This document shows positions 53,285 through 61,694 of a stretch of DNA of 64,000 bases, piece after piece; position 1 is the first letter of the stretch, and every line of letters starts with the position of its first letter. A program made the translations under genes and the position numbers. Under the pieces are notes generated by a model. That model worked only from the letters and a program-made list of their open reading frames with translations. It searched no databases and was not told where the DNA came from. Location: positions 45,234 through 109,233 of the forward strand of contig CAUCQW010000007.1 in the NCBI GenBank assembly GCA_958445065.1, read 5' to 3'. Source of the stretch: an uncultured Collinsella sp. GTDB lineage: Bacteria; Actinomycetota; Coriobacteriia; Coriobacteriales; Coriobacteriaceae.

Positions 53285-54082
53285 CTAGAGCCCCAGGATG
53301 CCGCGGACAGCCTGGGCGGCCGCTGTCGGGCGATCGCGCAGCCCGTTGTGCGCACCGGGAACTACTACGAGCGGACAATCCAAAAGCTCAGCCGCCGTCC
53401 TCGTGCCCGCCTCGCGGGGCGTACTAATCGAGAGCTCGCCCAGGAACACGGCGGCAACCGTTTTCGATGCGCGGACGCGATTCCAATCGGGAACGCAGGT
53501 CATAGTGGTCTCGTATTCGTTTGCCATGAAACTGCGGCCGTTGCGCAGGGCATGCTTGGCTTCTGCCTCGGTTAGCTTGGGGGCTTGAGGGTCCGAATCG
53601 CCGATGGCGCCCAGGAAGGCCCTTAGCGCCCTCGAGACCTTTCCCGCGGCAATCATCTCGAGCAAAACCGGGGCCGCACCCAGGCCGGCGCCTTCGTTTG
53701 TCACGGCGGGTTCATGCAGAATCGCACGCGAGACAATGGTCGGGTTTGTACGGAGAAGCTCCAGGGTCACCAGCGTACCGGCACTGTGCGCGAGGACATT
53801 TGCCGGAACGCCGACATGCTCGATAACGGCCTGCAGGTCGTCGGCCTGGGCGGCGAGGTCGTAGCGCCCGTCCGCGGCGTCGCTGCTCTCGCCGCAACCT
53901 CGGCGGTCGTAGACAACTACGCGGCACACTTGGCTGAGCTCGCGGGCGATGCCCCCAAAAAATGTGCCATCGACACAAGCGCCGTGCACACATATCAAGG
54001 CAGGCGCATCCGACGGAACGCCCGACCCGGCATACTCGCGACAGGCAATCGTGGTGCCCGCATTCTCGACCGTAAAATCCAT
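53285..54082 (-). CDS. Alpha/beta-fold hydrolase
   Basis: A 265-residue alpha/beta hydrolase. CVHGACVDGTF forms the oxyanion region, VVYDRRGCGESS the next conserved strand, and the nucleophile elbow is AHSAGT with Ser100. The late His lies in VVPGAHNGLRDRP. The substrate is unknown; the fold includes esterases, lipases and C-C hydrolases. The ATG at 54082, preceded by GGGG 6 nt upstream, was preferred over an earlier frame opening. The gene is monocistronic. Confidence 0.87.
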   Translation of the reverse strand: MDFTVENAGTTIACREYAGSGVPSDAPALICVHGACVDGTFFGGIARELSQVCRVVVYDRRGCGESSDAADGRYDLAAQADDLQAVIEHVGVPANVLAHSAGTLVTLELLRTNPTIVSRAILHEPAVTNEGAGLGAAPVLLEMIAAGKVSRALRAFLGAIGDSDPQAPKLTEAEAKHALRNGRSFMANEYETTMTCVPDWNRVRASKTVAAVFLGELSISTPREAGTRTAAELLDCPLVVVPGAHNGLRDRPTAAAQAVRGILGL

Positions 54083-54257
54083 GTTGTGCCCCATCGTCTT
54101 GTGCCTTGTTAACACATGAACTGTACCCGACCCGGAACCTTTCATATCGTGGGCATCGAGGGCAGAATGAAAAAACGAAACCTAAGAGCACAAGCCCAAA
54201 CCAGACTTTGGCGCCGATGCTATGCTTAGGCACAACTGTCCCAAGGAGCATATGCCT

Positions 54258-55034
54258 ATGTCTACGTTTTTAAATGCCAGCCCCATCTTTGGACCGGTGC
54301 GCAGCCGCCGTCTGGGCCTTTCGCTCGGTGTCAACATGATGCCGGCATCGGGCAAGATCTGTACGTTTGACTGCATCTACTGCGAGAACGGCCTCAACGC
54401 CGAGCGCCCCTGCCACGAGCCGTATAACACGGCTGCCGTGGTACTCGACGCGCTCGAGACCAAATTGCGTGAGATGGCAGCCGAGGGCGAGCTGCCCGAT
54501 GTAATCACGTTTGCCGGCAACGGCGAGCCCACCGCCGCACCGGAGTTTCCGCAGGCCATCGCCGGCGCCGTCGCGCTGCGCGACGAGCTTGCCCCGAACT
54601 CCAAGATCGCCGTGCTCTCCAACGGCACGCGCGCCGACCGTCCCCAGGTGCACGATGCGCTCATGATGGTCGACGACAACATCCTCAAACTGGATACGGT
54701 CGATCCGGCATTTATCCAGCTGCTCGACCAGCCCGTTGGCCCCTACGACGTCGAGCACCAGATCGAGACGTTCGCGAGCTTTGACGGTCACGTTATTATC
54801 CAGACGATCTTTTTGACCGGCGAGTATCAGGGCAAGCCCATCGACAACACCGGCGAGGAGTACGTTGCCCCCTGGCTCGCGGCGCTTGAGCGCATTCGCC
54901 CGCAGGAGGCGACCATCTACACGGTAGCGCGCGAGACACCGGTCGCCGGCCTTGCCAAGGCAGCACCCGAGGTGCTCGACGCCATTGCCGCGCGCGTGCG
55001 CGCCCTCGGCATTCCCTGTCAGGTGAGCTACTAG
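54258..55034 (+). CDS. Radical SAM protein
   Basis: A 258-residue radical SAM enzyme. The cluster motif CTFDCIYC has Cys35, 39 and 42 (CX3CX2C), followed by ITFAGNGEPT, a SAM-binding GGE-like motif. This resembles YfkAB/MoaA-like small radical SAM proteins whose products are unknown. Two ATGs are near (54252 and 54258); AAGGAG at 54243-54248 gives better spacing to 54258. It stands alone, followed by a REPIN-like repeat. Confidence 0.9.
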   Translation: MSTFLNASPIFGPVRSRRLGLSLGVNMMPASGKICTFDCIYCENGLNAERPCHEPYNTAAVVLDALETKLREMAAEGELPDVITFAGNGEPTAAPEFPQAIAGAVALRDELAPNSKIAVLSNGTRADRPQVHDALMMVDDNILKLDTVDPAFIQLLDQPVGPYDVEHQIETFASFDGHVIIQTIFLTGEYQGKPIDNTGEEYVAPWLAALERIRPQEATIYTVARETPVAGLAKAAPEVLDAIAARVRALGIPCQVSY

Positions 55035-55075
55035 CAAAACCACACAGCAGCCAGCGCCCACCATCCCACTCCATC

Positions 55076-55142
55076 AGTTGCGGTGATATAGTTCCTGTTT
55101 ATGCTGTTAAACCGCTTAAATCGGAACTATATCACCGCAACT
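55076..55142. repeat. REPIN-like inverted repeat, copy 1
   Basis: AGTTGCGGTGATATAGTTCC (55076-55095) pairs perfectly with its complement at 55123-55142, spacer exactly 27 nt. Related copies are at 61439-61513 and 62678-62748. Confidence 0.88.
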
Positions 55143-55194
55143 TTTATGGACGCGTGGGTGGGCTATACTAGCTGCGAATGAAAGGAAGTTAGCC

Positions 55195-56082
55195 ATGTTT
55201 GACAACGGACCCGTGCCAGGCCGCAACGACGCTTGCTGGTGCGGCAGCGGCAAAAAATACAAGAAATGCCATAGCGCCTTTGATGAGCACCTCGAGCGCT
55301 TGTGGGAAGAGGGCTGGGAGGTTCTGCCTCGCACGCTCTACAAGACACCCGCCGACATCGAGGGCATCAAGCGTTCGGCCGCCATCAACGTGGGCGTGCT
55401 CGACTACGTGGGCGAGCACATCGCCGCGGGCATGACCACCAACCAGATCGACCAGATGATCTACGACTACACCATCGAGCACGGTGGCACGCCGGCCGAC
55501 CTCAACTATGAGGGCTACCCCAAGAGCGTGTGCACCTCGATCAACGACGTCGTCTGCCACGGCATCCCCTGCGATACGGACGTGCTGCACGAGGGCGATA
55601 TCATCAACGTGGACTGCTCCACGATTCTGGACGGCTACTTTAGCGACTCGAGCCGCATGTTCTGCATCGGCGAGGTCTCGGCCGAGCGCCAGCGCCTGGT
55701 CGACGTGACCCGCGCCAGCGTGGAAGCGGGCCTGGCCGCCGTCAAGCCATGGCTGCCGCTCTCCGTTATGGCCGAGGCCGTGCAAAAGACGGTCGAGGAC
55801 GCCGGCTTTAGCGTGGTGCGCGAGTACGGCGGACACGGTATTGGCAAGGAGTTCCACGAGGACCCGTTTGTGGGCTTTACCACCGAGGCGCCCGACGTGG
55901 ACACCATCATGGCTCCGGGCATGGTCTTTACCATCGAGCCCATGGTCAACGCCGGAGCGCCCGATATCAAGATTAGCAAGGGTGACGGTTGGTGTGTGCG
56001 CACCAAGGACGGTAGCGATTCGGCCCAGTGCGAAGTACAGCTCGTGGTGACCGAGGACGGTTACGAGCTGCTGAGCTGGTAG
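55195..56082 (+). CDS. map: Type I methionine aminopeptidase with N-terminal SEC-C zinc motif
   Basis: A 295-residue MetAP that removes initiator Met. The N-terminal SEC-C motif (Cys14, Cys16, Cys25, His26) is the zinc element shared with SecA and with some longer bacterial MetAPs. In the catalytic part, INVDCSTILDGYFSDSSR holds the two metal Asp, HGIGKEFHEDP the His, and FTIEPM and AQCEVQ the two Glu. In the last motif most MetAPs have EHT after the AQxE core, whereas this one has EVQ. GAAAGGAAG precedes the ATG. Terminator at 56091-56140. Confidence 0.96.
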   Translation: MFDNGPVPGRNDACWCGSGKKYKKCHSAFDEHLERLWEEGWEVLPRTLYKTPADIEGIKRSAAINVGVLDYVGEHIAAGMTTNQIDQMIYDYTIEHGGTPADLNYEGYPKSVCTSINDVVCHGIPCDTDVLHEGDIINVDCSTILDGYFSDSSRMFCIGEVSAERQRLVDVTRASVEAGLAAVKPWLPLSVMAEAVQKTVEDAGFSVVREYGGHGIGKEFHEDPFVGFTTEAPDVDTIMAPGMVFTIEPMVNAGAPDIKISKGDGWCVRTKDGSDSAQCEVQLVVTEDGYELLSW

Positions 56083-56090
56083 CCGCAGGG

Positions 56091-56140
56091 ACGCCGGGCG
56101 CTCATGGACTTATAACCGTCCATGAGCGCCCGGCGTTTTA
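56091..56140 (+). terminator. Rho-independent terminator of map
   Basis: Perfect 19-bp arms at 56091-56109 and 56118-56136 (ACGCCGGGCGCTCATGGAC and complement), 8-nt loop, then TTTAATT. Confidence 0.9.
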
Positions 56141-56163
56141 ATTGAGCGTTTTGCCTGATAAAA

Positions 56164-56196
56164 CCTGCCAAAATAAACCTGTCCCTTTTTGGCAGG
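56164..56196. repeat. CTGTCCC-core hairpin, CCTGCCAAAA arm type (copy 2 of 3)
   Basis: Same sequence as 17621-17653. Here it lies about 20 nt upstream of the GTG start of the 2-hydroxyacid dehydrogenase; the frame runs through it but the start is downstream. Confidence 0.8.
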
Positions 56197-56216
56197 TCGA
56201 GCGGAGAGGACTGCTT

Positions 56217-57152
56217 GTGAACATCCTGGTTTTGTTGCCCGTCAACGACCGTCATCGCGCAATTCTTGAGTCGAGCGCTCCGGGCGAGGACTTTATCTAC
56301 ACGAGCGCCGACGCCATCACGCGTGAACAAGTCGCCAACGCCGACGTGATCCTGGGCAACATCGACCCTGACATGCTCACGGCATGCGGGCATCTCCAGC
56401 TGTTGCAATTGCAGACCGCCGGCTATGACGACTACCTTGCCGCCGGCACCGTGCCGGCTGACGCCAAGCTGTCTTGCTCGATCGGCGCCTACGGTCAGGC
56501 CGTAAGCGAGCACATGTTTGCCATGGTGCTGTCAATGATGAAGCGCCTGCCCGGCTACCAGGACCTGCAGCGCGAACATCGCTGGGAGGATTTAGGTCCG
56601 GTCACCTCGCTCAAAAATGCCAATGTGCTGGTGCTGGGCGCGGGCGACATTGGCGGTCACTTCGCCACGCTCTGCCGCAGCATGGGCGCGCACGTCCGCG
56701 GCATCAAGCGTCATCCGCTCGTCTACCCCATTGTGTTTGAGGACATGGACGGCATGGACGCCCTGTCCGAGCGCCTAGCCGAGGCCGACATCGTCGCATC
56801 CTTTATGCCCAGCACACCCGAGACCCGCGGCCTGGCGAACGCCGAGTTCTTCGCCGCGATGAAGCCGGGCTCCTTCTTTGCCAACGGCGGCCGCGGCGAC
56901 CTTGTGGTCGCCGACGACTTGGTTGCCGCCCTGAAGTCGGGACATCTTGCCGGCGCCGCGGTCGACGTCACCGACCCCGAGCCCCTGCCCGCGACAAGCC
57001 CGCTGTGGGACGCGCCCAACATGCTCATCACGCCGCACGTCTCCGGCTGGTTCCACCTGGTAGCCACGCTCAACAACGTGGTCGATATCGCCGCCGAGAA
57101 TCTACGTCATCTTCAGACCGGCGAGACCCTGCGCTGCTGGATCGAGCATTAA
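56217..57152 (+). CDS. D-isomer 2-hydroxyacid dehydrogenase family protein
   Basis: A 311-residue NAD(P)-dependent dehydrogenase. The Rossmann motif VLVLGAGDIGGHFATL is at about 138-153; catalytic Arg lies in NGGRGDLV, Glu in TDPEPLP and His in TPHVSGWFHL. The GTG start at 56217, with GGAGAGG upstream, is favoured because earlier codons fall in a repeat. Its best-known relatives handle D-lactate, glyoxylate or phosphoglycerate; the substrate here is unknown. Two terminator-like hairpins follow. Confidence 0.9.
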   Translation: MNILVLLPVNDRHRAILESSAPGEDFIYTSADAITREQVANADVILGNIDPDMLTACGHLQLLQLQTAGYDDYLAAGTVPADAKLSCSIGAYGQAVSEHMFAMVLSMMKRLPGYQDLQREHRWEDLGPVTSLKNANVLVLGAGDIGGHFATLCRSMGAHVRGIKRHPLVYPIVFEDMDGMDALSERLAEADIVASFMPSTPETRGLANAEFFAAMKPGSFFANGGRGDLVVADDLVAALKSGHLAGAAVDVTDPEPLPATSPLWDAPNMLITPHVSGWFHLVATLNNVVDIAAENLRHLQTGETLRCWIEH

Positions 57153-57156
57153 TTTG

Positions 57157-57182
57157 TTCCGGCGTTTTACCAAACGCCGGAA
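57157..57182 (+). terminator. Hairpin after the 2-hydroxyacid dehydrogenase
   Basis: TTCCGGCGTTT (57157-57167) with AAACGCCGGAA (57172-57182), 4-nt loop, 5 nt past the stop codon; no T-run follows. Confidence 0.65.
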
Positions 57183-57225
57183 CCCCTCGACGCTGCGCGC
57201 CGCCCAGAGCGACAATTTGTCATTC

Positions 57226-57267
57226 AAAAGGCAAGGCATGACCAGAAGGTCTATGCCTTGCCTTTTT
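57226..57267 (+). terminator. Second, stronger terminator
   Basis: AAAAGGCAAGGCAT (57227-57240) with ATGCCTTGCCTTTTT (57253-57267) around a 12-nt loop, ending in a five-T run. Backs up the hairpin at 57157-57182. Confidence 0.82.
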
Positions 57268-57374
57268 CATGCCAACTTGTTCGCTCTGGACATCGCTCGC
57301 TGACGCTTGCTCAACCTGCGGTGTCTTAACAATTCTGTCCAGCTGTTGGCATTGCGGCATTCGCCCAGATAAAA

Positions 57375-57407
57375 CCTGCCAAAATAAACCTGTCCCTTTT
57401 TGGCAGG
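57375..57407. repeat. CTGTCCC-core hairpin, CCTGCCAAAA arm type (copy 3 of 3)
   Basis: Same as 17621-17653 and 56164-56196. The right arm ends two bases before the stop codon (57410-57412) of the minus-strand M18 gene. Confidence 0.82.
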
Positions 57408-57409
57408 TT

Positions 57410-58795
57410 TTAGAGCTCCACGCTTTCGGCTCCGTTGATGGTTAGGTCGCGCTCGTAGAAGGCGGTGAGGGCGCGGATGGCGTACATCACGTCGCGCACG
57501 CCGCCGGTCTCGTAGCTCGAGTGCATGGCCAGCTGCGGCAGGCCCACGTCCACGGCGTGCATACTCGCCTGCATGTTCGACAAGTTGCCGAGCGTGGAGC
57601 CACCCGCCATATCGCTCTTGTTGGCGAAGGCCTGCGTGGGTACGTCAGCGTCATCGCAGATGGCCTGGAACACCGCGCGACTAAAGGCATCGGTGCAGTA
57701 GTGCTGGTTGGCGGCCTCCTTGATGACGATGCCGCCGTTGAGCACAACCTGGTTGCGGGCGTCGCACTTCTCGGCGTGGTTGGGGTGCACGGCATGCGCG
57801 TTGTCGCAGCTCACGAGCATCGATGCGGCAAGGGCGCGATGGTACGACTCGTCGTCGAAGCCCAGCGATCCGTTAATGCGGCGCAGCGCGTCGGCCAAGA
57901 ACGTCGACATGGCGCCCTGCTTGGTCTCGGAGCCAACCTCCTCGTTATCAAAGCAGCAGAAGACCGAAACGTCGTGCGCGTTCTCGGCACCCAAAAATGC
58001 CTGCAACGAGGTGTAGGCGCAGGCCAGGTCGTCAAGCTTGGGCGTCGAGATAAACTCGTCGGCCCAGCCCCAAATGCGCGCATCCTGGCGGTTGACCAGG
58101 AACAAATCGCGGCCCAGAATCTGCTCGGGCTCAACATCCAGCTCGTCGGCGATCAGGGCGTCAAAGTCGCCCCGCTTAAGGTCACCAGCGCTGATGAGAG
58201 GGCACAGGTCGACGGCGCGATTGGGAGCAAAGCCCTCGTTAACGCCGCGGTTCATGTGGATGGCAAGGCTCGGGATAATAGCGACCTCGCGCTCGGTGGC
58301 AAGCAGGCGGCTCTCAATACGGTCGCCCTCGCGCACCAGCACGCGGCCCGCGAGTGCCAGCGGACGGTCGAACCAGGTGTAGTCGATCATGCCGCCGTAG
58401 GCCTCGGTGTTCAGGCGCAACGTCTCGCCCGCGCCATCGAGCTCGGGCACGGCCTTAACCTTAAACGTCGGCGAGTCGCTGTGCGACGCCGTCAGCTGAA
58501 AATGATAGTCACCGGCAACGCCGTCCTCGCCCCATGTCGCGGCCAGGTCCTCGCCCACCTTAAAGGCAACGACGCTCGAGGTGTTGCGCTGCGTGTAATA
58601 ACGCCCGCCCGGTTCGATATCCCACGCCGCATTCTCGGGCAGGTAGGTAAAGCCCGCCTCGTCGAGCTCGGCCATAATGGTCGCCGCCGTATGGAACATG
58701 CTGGGGCACGCCTCGATAAAGTCGATGAGGTCGTTGGCGGCCTCGATATCGTCGGCCGTCACGTGCGCGCTCTCGGGCGTTTCCTGATCCGTCAT
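57410..58795 (-). CDS. M18 family aminopeptidase
   Basis: A 461-residue zinc aminopeptidase of the M18 (aspartyl aminopeptidase-like, PepM18/ApeB) family, usually dodecameric. Metal and catalytic positions lie in TASHSDSPTFK, CCFDNEEVGS, MLVSCDNAHAVHPNH and AMHSSYETGG. AAAGGGGAG precedes the ATG at 58795. A longer upstream frame is antisense to nothing but lacks a ribosome site. It is divergent from the Ntn hydrolase gene at 58957. Role: peptide turnover. Confidence 0.93.
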   Translation of the reverse strand: MTDQETPESAHVTADDIEAANDLIDFIEACPSMFHTAATIMAELDEAGFTYLPENAAWDIEPGGRYYTQRNTSSVVAFKVGEDLAATWGEDGVAGDYHFQLTASHSDSPTFKVKAVPELDGAGETLRLNTEAYGGMIDYTWFDRPLALAGRVLVREGDRIESRLLATEREVAIIPSLAIHMNRGVNEGFAPNRAVDLCPLISAGDLKRGDFDALIADELDVEPEQILGRDLFLVNRQDARIWGWADEFISTPKLDDLACAYTSLQAFLGAENAHDVSVFCCFDNEEVGSETKQGAMSTFLADALRRINGSLGFDDESYHRALAASMLVSCDNAHAVHPNHAEKCDARNQVVLNGGIVIKEAANQHYCTDAFSRAVFQAICDDADVPTQAFANKSDMAGGSTLGNLSNMQASMHAVDVGLPQLAMHSSYETGGVRDVMYAIRALTAFYERDLTINGAESVEL

Positions 58796-58956
58796 GCTCT
58801 CCCCTTTCACTGGGTTGATGGTCCCCTCCAGCATACCCCGCCGCGCCAGTGCCGTGCCTTTCATTCCATGTTTAATCCCGCGCCGCTCGCCAAGTTGAGC
58901 CATCATGCCCGCACTCCTTTTGCGACAATTACGCTAACAGGACGAAAGGAGCCGTC

Positions 58957-60042
58957 ATGAAGCCACGTAACATTGCCATCGCCTGCGGTGTCGCGGGAGT
59001 CGCCGTCGGCCTTGCCGCTGCCACCAGCATCGTTTACCGCAAGCAAATCAAGTCCGCCGCGTCGCTCAAACGCTTGACCGGCTACGCGGATGGCTATGAC
59101 CTGTACGCAATCGACATCGCCTACGACTACGACCTTGATCGCATCATCGCCGCCGATGTGCGCGACGACCAGGCCTACATCGATGCCGTGGTGGCACAGG
59201 TGCTGCCCGGTGTGCCGGCACATGTCCAGGCACCCCAGTTTGCCTGCAGCGCTTTTGTCGCCGTAGATGCCGAAGGCCGCGTGCGCACCGGTCGCAATTA
59301 CGACTTTAAGGATGACACCTCGGCGCTGCTGGTGCGTAATCACCCACGCAGCGGCTATGCCTCCATCGGCTTTGCCGCCCTTAACAACCTGGGCGATAAC
59401 ACTCCACTTGACTCTGTCGCCGGACGCGTTGCGGCGTTGATGGGCCCGTTTGCCCAGCTCGACGGTGTTAACGAATGCGGTGTGTCCATTGCCGTACTCA
59501 CCCTGGACTCCAAGCCCTGTGACCAGGACACGCAGCGCCCCGTCATCAACACTTCGCTCGCCATCCGTCTGGTGCTCGACCGTGCCGCCACCACGCAAGA
59601 AGCTGTCGACCTGCTTTCCGCCTACGACATGCACGCCATGGCAGGACGCGATTACCACTTCTTTATCAACGATGCCGCCGGTGACGCGCGCGTAGTAGAG
59701 TGGGATCCGCGCGATCCGGACCGCGCTTTCAAAGCGACTCCTGTACGCCAGGTTACGAACTTCTATGCCTGCTATGGCGACGAAGTGCTGCCCAACCAAA
59801 AGAATGGCGAGCTGGGCCATGGCAAGGAGCGCGCCGTCGCAATCGCCGCTGTCCTCGATGCCCGTGCCGGCGCCCAAGACGAGGCAGTCGCTTGGAAGGC
59901 CCTACGCGCTGCGGCGCAAGAGCCCAATCCGGAAGACATCACCAGCAATACGCAATGGTCGGTCGTCTTTGACAATACCGAGCCCGCTGCCGCCATCACG
60001 CTGCGCCGCCACTGGGGCAACGTCGATGCCTTCGCACTGTAA
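58957..60042 (+). CDS. Linear amide C-N hydrolase (choloylglycine/acid-ceramidase-like Ntn family)
   Basis: A 361-residue protein with an N-terminal hydrophobic anchor (residues 6-27). The Ntn-type nucleophile is likely Cys97 in APQFACSAFV, with GRNYDF soon after as in C45/choloylglycine relatives. There, the Cys becomes N-terminal after propeptide removal; here about 96 residues, including the membrane anchor, would be removed, or the protein acts without full processing. It also resembles C45 peptidases. The substrate could be a bile acid conjugate or N-acyl amide but cannot be determined. GAAAGGAG precedes the ATG. Confidence 0.82.
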   Translation: MKPRNIAIACGVAGVAVGLAAATSIVYRKQIKSAASLKRLTGYADGYDLYAIDIAYDYDLDRIIAADVRDDQAYIDAVVAQVLPGVPAHVQAPQFACSAFVAVDAEGRVRTGRNYDFKDDTSALLVRNHPRSGYASIGFAALNNLGDNTPLDSVAGRVAALMGPFAQLDGVNECGVSIAVLTLDSKPCDQDTQRPVINTSLAIRLVLDRAATTQEAVDLLSAYDMHAMAGRDYHFFINDAAGDARVVEWDPRDPDRAFKATPVRQVTNFYACYGDEVLPNQKNGELGHGKERAVAIAAVLDARAGAQDEAVAWKALRAAAQEPNPEDITSNTQWSVVFDNTEPAAAITLRRHWGNVDAFAL

Positions 60043-60181
60043 GGAGCCAGGCCCGTCGACCTTACGTTCCCTGGCGTTGCTTACATTTCCATACGCTTGA
60101 GCTAACACGTTTTACCCCTGTATCAACAGTGTGCGGGGGTAAACTTATGCGCATGTTATAACTTGCCCGGAAGGATTCATC

Positions 60182-61261
60182 ATGCTCAGGATCGGTCTTC
60201 TTACCAGTGGCGGCGACTGCCAGGCGCTCAACGCCACCATGCGCGGCATCGTCAAAACGCTCATGACCAATAGCGAAGAGCCTATCGAGATCTACGGTTT
60301 TGAGGACGGCTACCAGGGCCTTATCTACAGCAGGTTCCGCGTCATGACGCCCGCCGATTTTAGCGGCATCCTCACCCGCGGCGGCACCATCCTGGGCACG
60401 AGCCGTACGCCGTTCAAGCGTCTGGATACCCCCGAGGCCGATGGTGTCGAGAAGGTGCCGGCGATGGTCCACACCTATCATAAGCTGCAGCTCGACTGCC
60501 TGTTTATGCTAGGCGGTAACGGCTCCACCAAGACCGCCAACCGCCTGCGCGAAGAGGGCCTCAACGTTATCGCCCTGCCCAAGACCATCGATAACGACAC
60601 CTGGGGCACCGAGTTGACGTTTGGCTTTACGAGCGCCATCGACGTCGCCACCAAGTGCATCGACGACATTCACACCACCGCCTCGAGCCACGGCCGCGTG
60701 TTCGTCATCGAGATCATGGGCCACAAGGTTGGCTGGATCCCGCTGTACGCCGGCGTCGCGGGCGGCGCGGATGTCATCTTGATTCCCGAGATCCCCTACG
60801 ACATGGATAACGTCATCAAGACCATCGAGCATCGCATGGAGACCGGCAGCCGCTTTACGATCGTAGCCGTCGCCGAGGGCGCTATCTCCAAGGAGGACGC
60901 GGCGCTGTCCAAGAAGGAGTACAAGAAGAAGCTCGCCGAGCGTACAAGCCCGTCGATCGTCTACGACATCGCCAAGGAGATTGAGGCTAAGACCGGTCGC
61001 GAGACCCGCGTCGCCATCCCCGGTCACACGCAGCGCGGCGGCCAGCCCGACGCTCAGGACCGCATCTTTGCGACCCAGTGCGGCGTCGAGGCAGCGCTCG
61101 GCTGCCTGCGCGGCGAGTTTGGCTACATGATTGCCCTGCGTGACGGCAAGATGTGCCACATGCCGCTCGAGGAGGTCGCCGGCAAGCTCAAGTATGTCGA
61201 CCCCCAGAGCGACCTGGTGCGCGAGGCCAAGGCGTTGGGCATCAGCTTCGGCGACGAATAG
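60182..61261 (+). CDS. pfkA: 6-phosphofructokinase
   Basis: A 359-residue phosphofructokinase. GLLTSGGDCQALNA is the N-terminal nucleotide loop. The discriminating positions read GGNGS (111-115, Gly at the equivalent of E. coli 104) and PKTIDND (133-139, Lys at the equivalent of 124). Gly at the first site is typical of ATP use, while Lys at the second is typical of pyrophosphate-dependent or mixed-clade enzymes, a combination known from actinobacterial ATP-PFKs. GGAAGGA precedes the ATG. A GTTTTACCCC/GGGGGTAAAC hairpin (60109-60144) lies in the leader. A nested palindrome follows 24 nt after the stop. Confidence 0.94.
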   Translation: MLRIGLLTSGGDCQALNATMRGIVKTLMTNSEEPIEIYGFEDGYQGLIYSRFRVMTPADFSGILTRGGTILGTSRTPFKRLDTPEADGVEKVPAMVHTYHKLQLDCLFMLGGNGSTKTANRLREEGLNVIALPKTIDNDTWGTELTFGFTSAIDVATKCIDDIHTTASSHGRVFVIEIMGHKVGWIPLYAGVAGGADVILIPEIPYDMDNVIKTIEHRMETGSRFTIVAVAEGAISKEDAALSKKEYKKKLAERTSPSIVYDIAKEIEAKTGRETRVAIPGHTQRGGQPDAQDRIFATQCGVEAALGCLRGEFGYMIALRDGKMCHMPLEEVAGKLKYVDPQSDLVREAKALGISFGDE

Positions 61262-61284
61262 CCTCGGCCGAAATCCATCCCATC

Positions 61285-61381
61285 GGGCCCTCCGACCCCG
61301 CCCGACGTATTTCGATTTGGCTCCTCCCTTGACTCCGTCAAAGGTCGCCAATCGGAATCGTCGGGCGGGGTCGGAGGGCCC
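61285..61381. repeat. Nested palindrome D after pfkA
   Basis: GGGCCCTCCGACCCCGCCCG(ACG) at 61285-61307 pairs perfectly over 23 bp with 61359-61381, and the pairing continues imperfectly inward for about 12 bp (ATTTCGATTTGG with CCAATCGGAAT). An inner hairpin TTGAC-TCC-GTCAA (61329-61341) sits at the tip. Likely ends pfkA transcription. Confidence 0.8.
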
Positions 61382-61438
61382 TGCGTTTACATACTCGCCG
61401 AGGCTATTCGTCTTCTTGCTGCGGGTGCCTGGTCTGAT

Positions 61439-61513
61439 AGTAAGTTGCGGTGGAATAGTTCCTGCTTAGCCCGCAAATGGCTGAATCTAGGAACTATTCC
61501 ACCGCAACTTACT
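61439..61513. repeat. REPIN-like inverted repeat, copy 2
   Basis: Perfect 24-bp arms (61439-61462 and 61490-61513), inner part GTTGCGGTGGAATAGTTCC, with a 27-nt spacer. Compared with copy 1, the arm centre reads GGAATAG instead of GATATAG. Confidence 0.88.
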
Positions 61514-61554
61514 GAGTGGGGGCTCTTGGCTGCTACTTGCACTGACATTTGTCC

Positions 61555-61644
61555 TGAAATGGCTGGTCGTTAGGGGTTGCTACCGGTAGTTGCGGTAGGG
61601 TCGGAGCAGATTCTAACTTGAAATGGTGGTCGCTACCGGTTGTT
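61555..61644 (+). promoter_or_regulatory. Direct repeat with CTACCGGTAG palindrome, possible XRE operator
   Basis: TGAAATGGCTGGTCG...GCTACCGGTAG (61555-61589) is partly repeated as TGAAATGGTGGTCGCTACCGG (61618-61638) upstream of the XRE gene. The first copy contains the exact palindrome CTACCGGTAG (61580-61589), the second CTACCGGTTG (61633-61642). Position suggests autoregulation. The rest of the 430-nt gap between pfkA and this gene consists of palindrome D and REPIN copy 2. Confidence 0.45.
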
Positions 61645-61694
61645 CTCGGCATACTCGGCTCATTCGATTCGACCATCAAACGAAAGGAACCACC

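Noticed and set aside
56142..56216. 25-residue N-terminal extension of the 2-hydroxyacid dehydrogenase
   Set aside because: The codons read through the CTGTCCC hairpin; the GTG at 56217 has a ribosome site and matches the family start.
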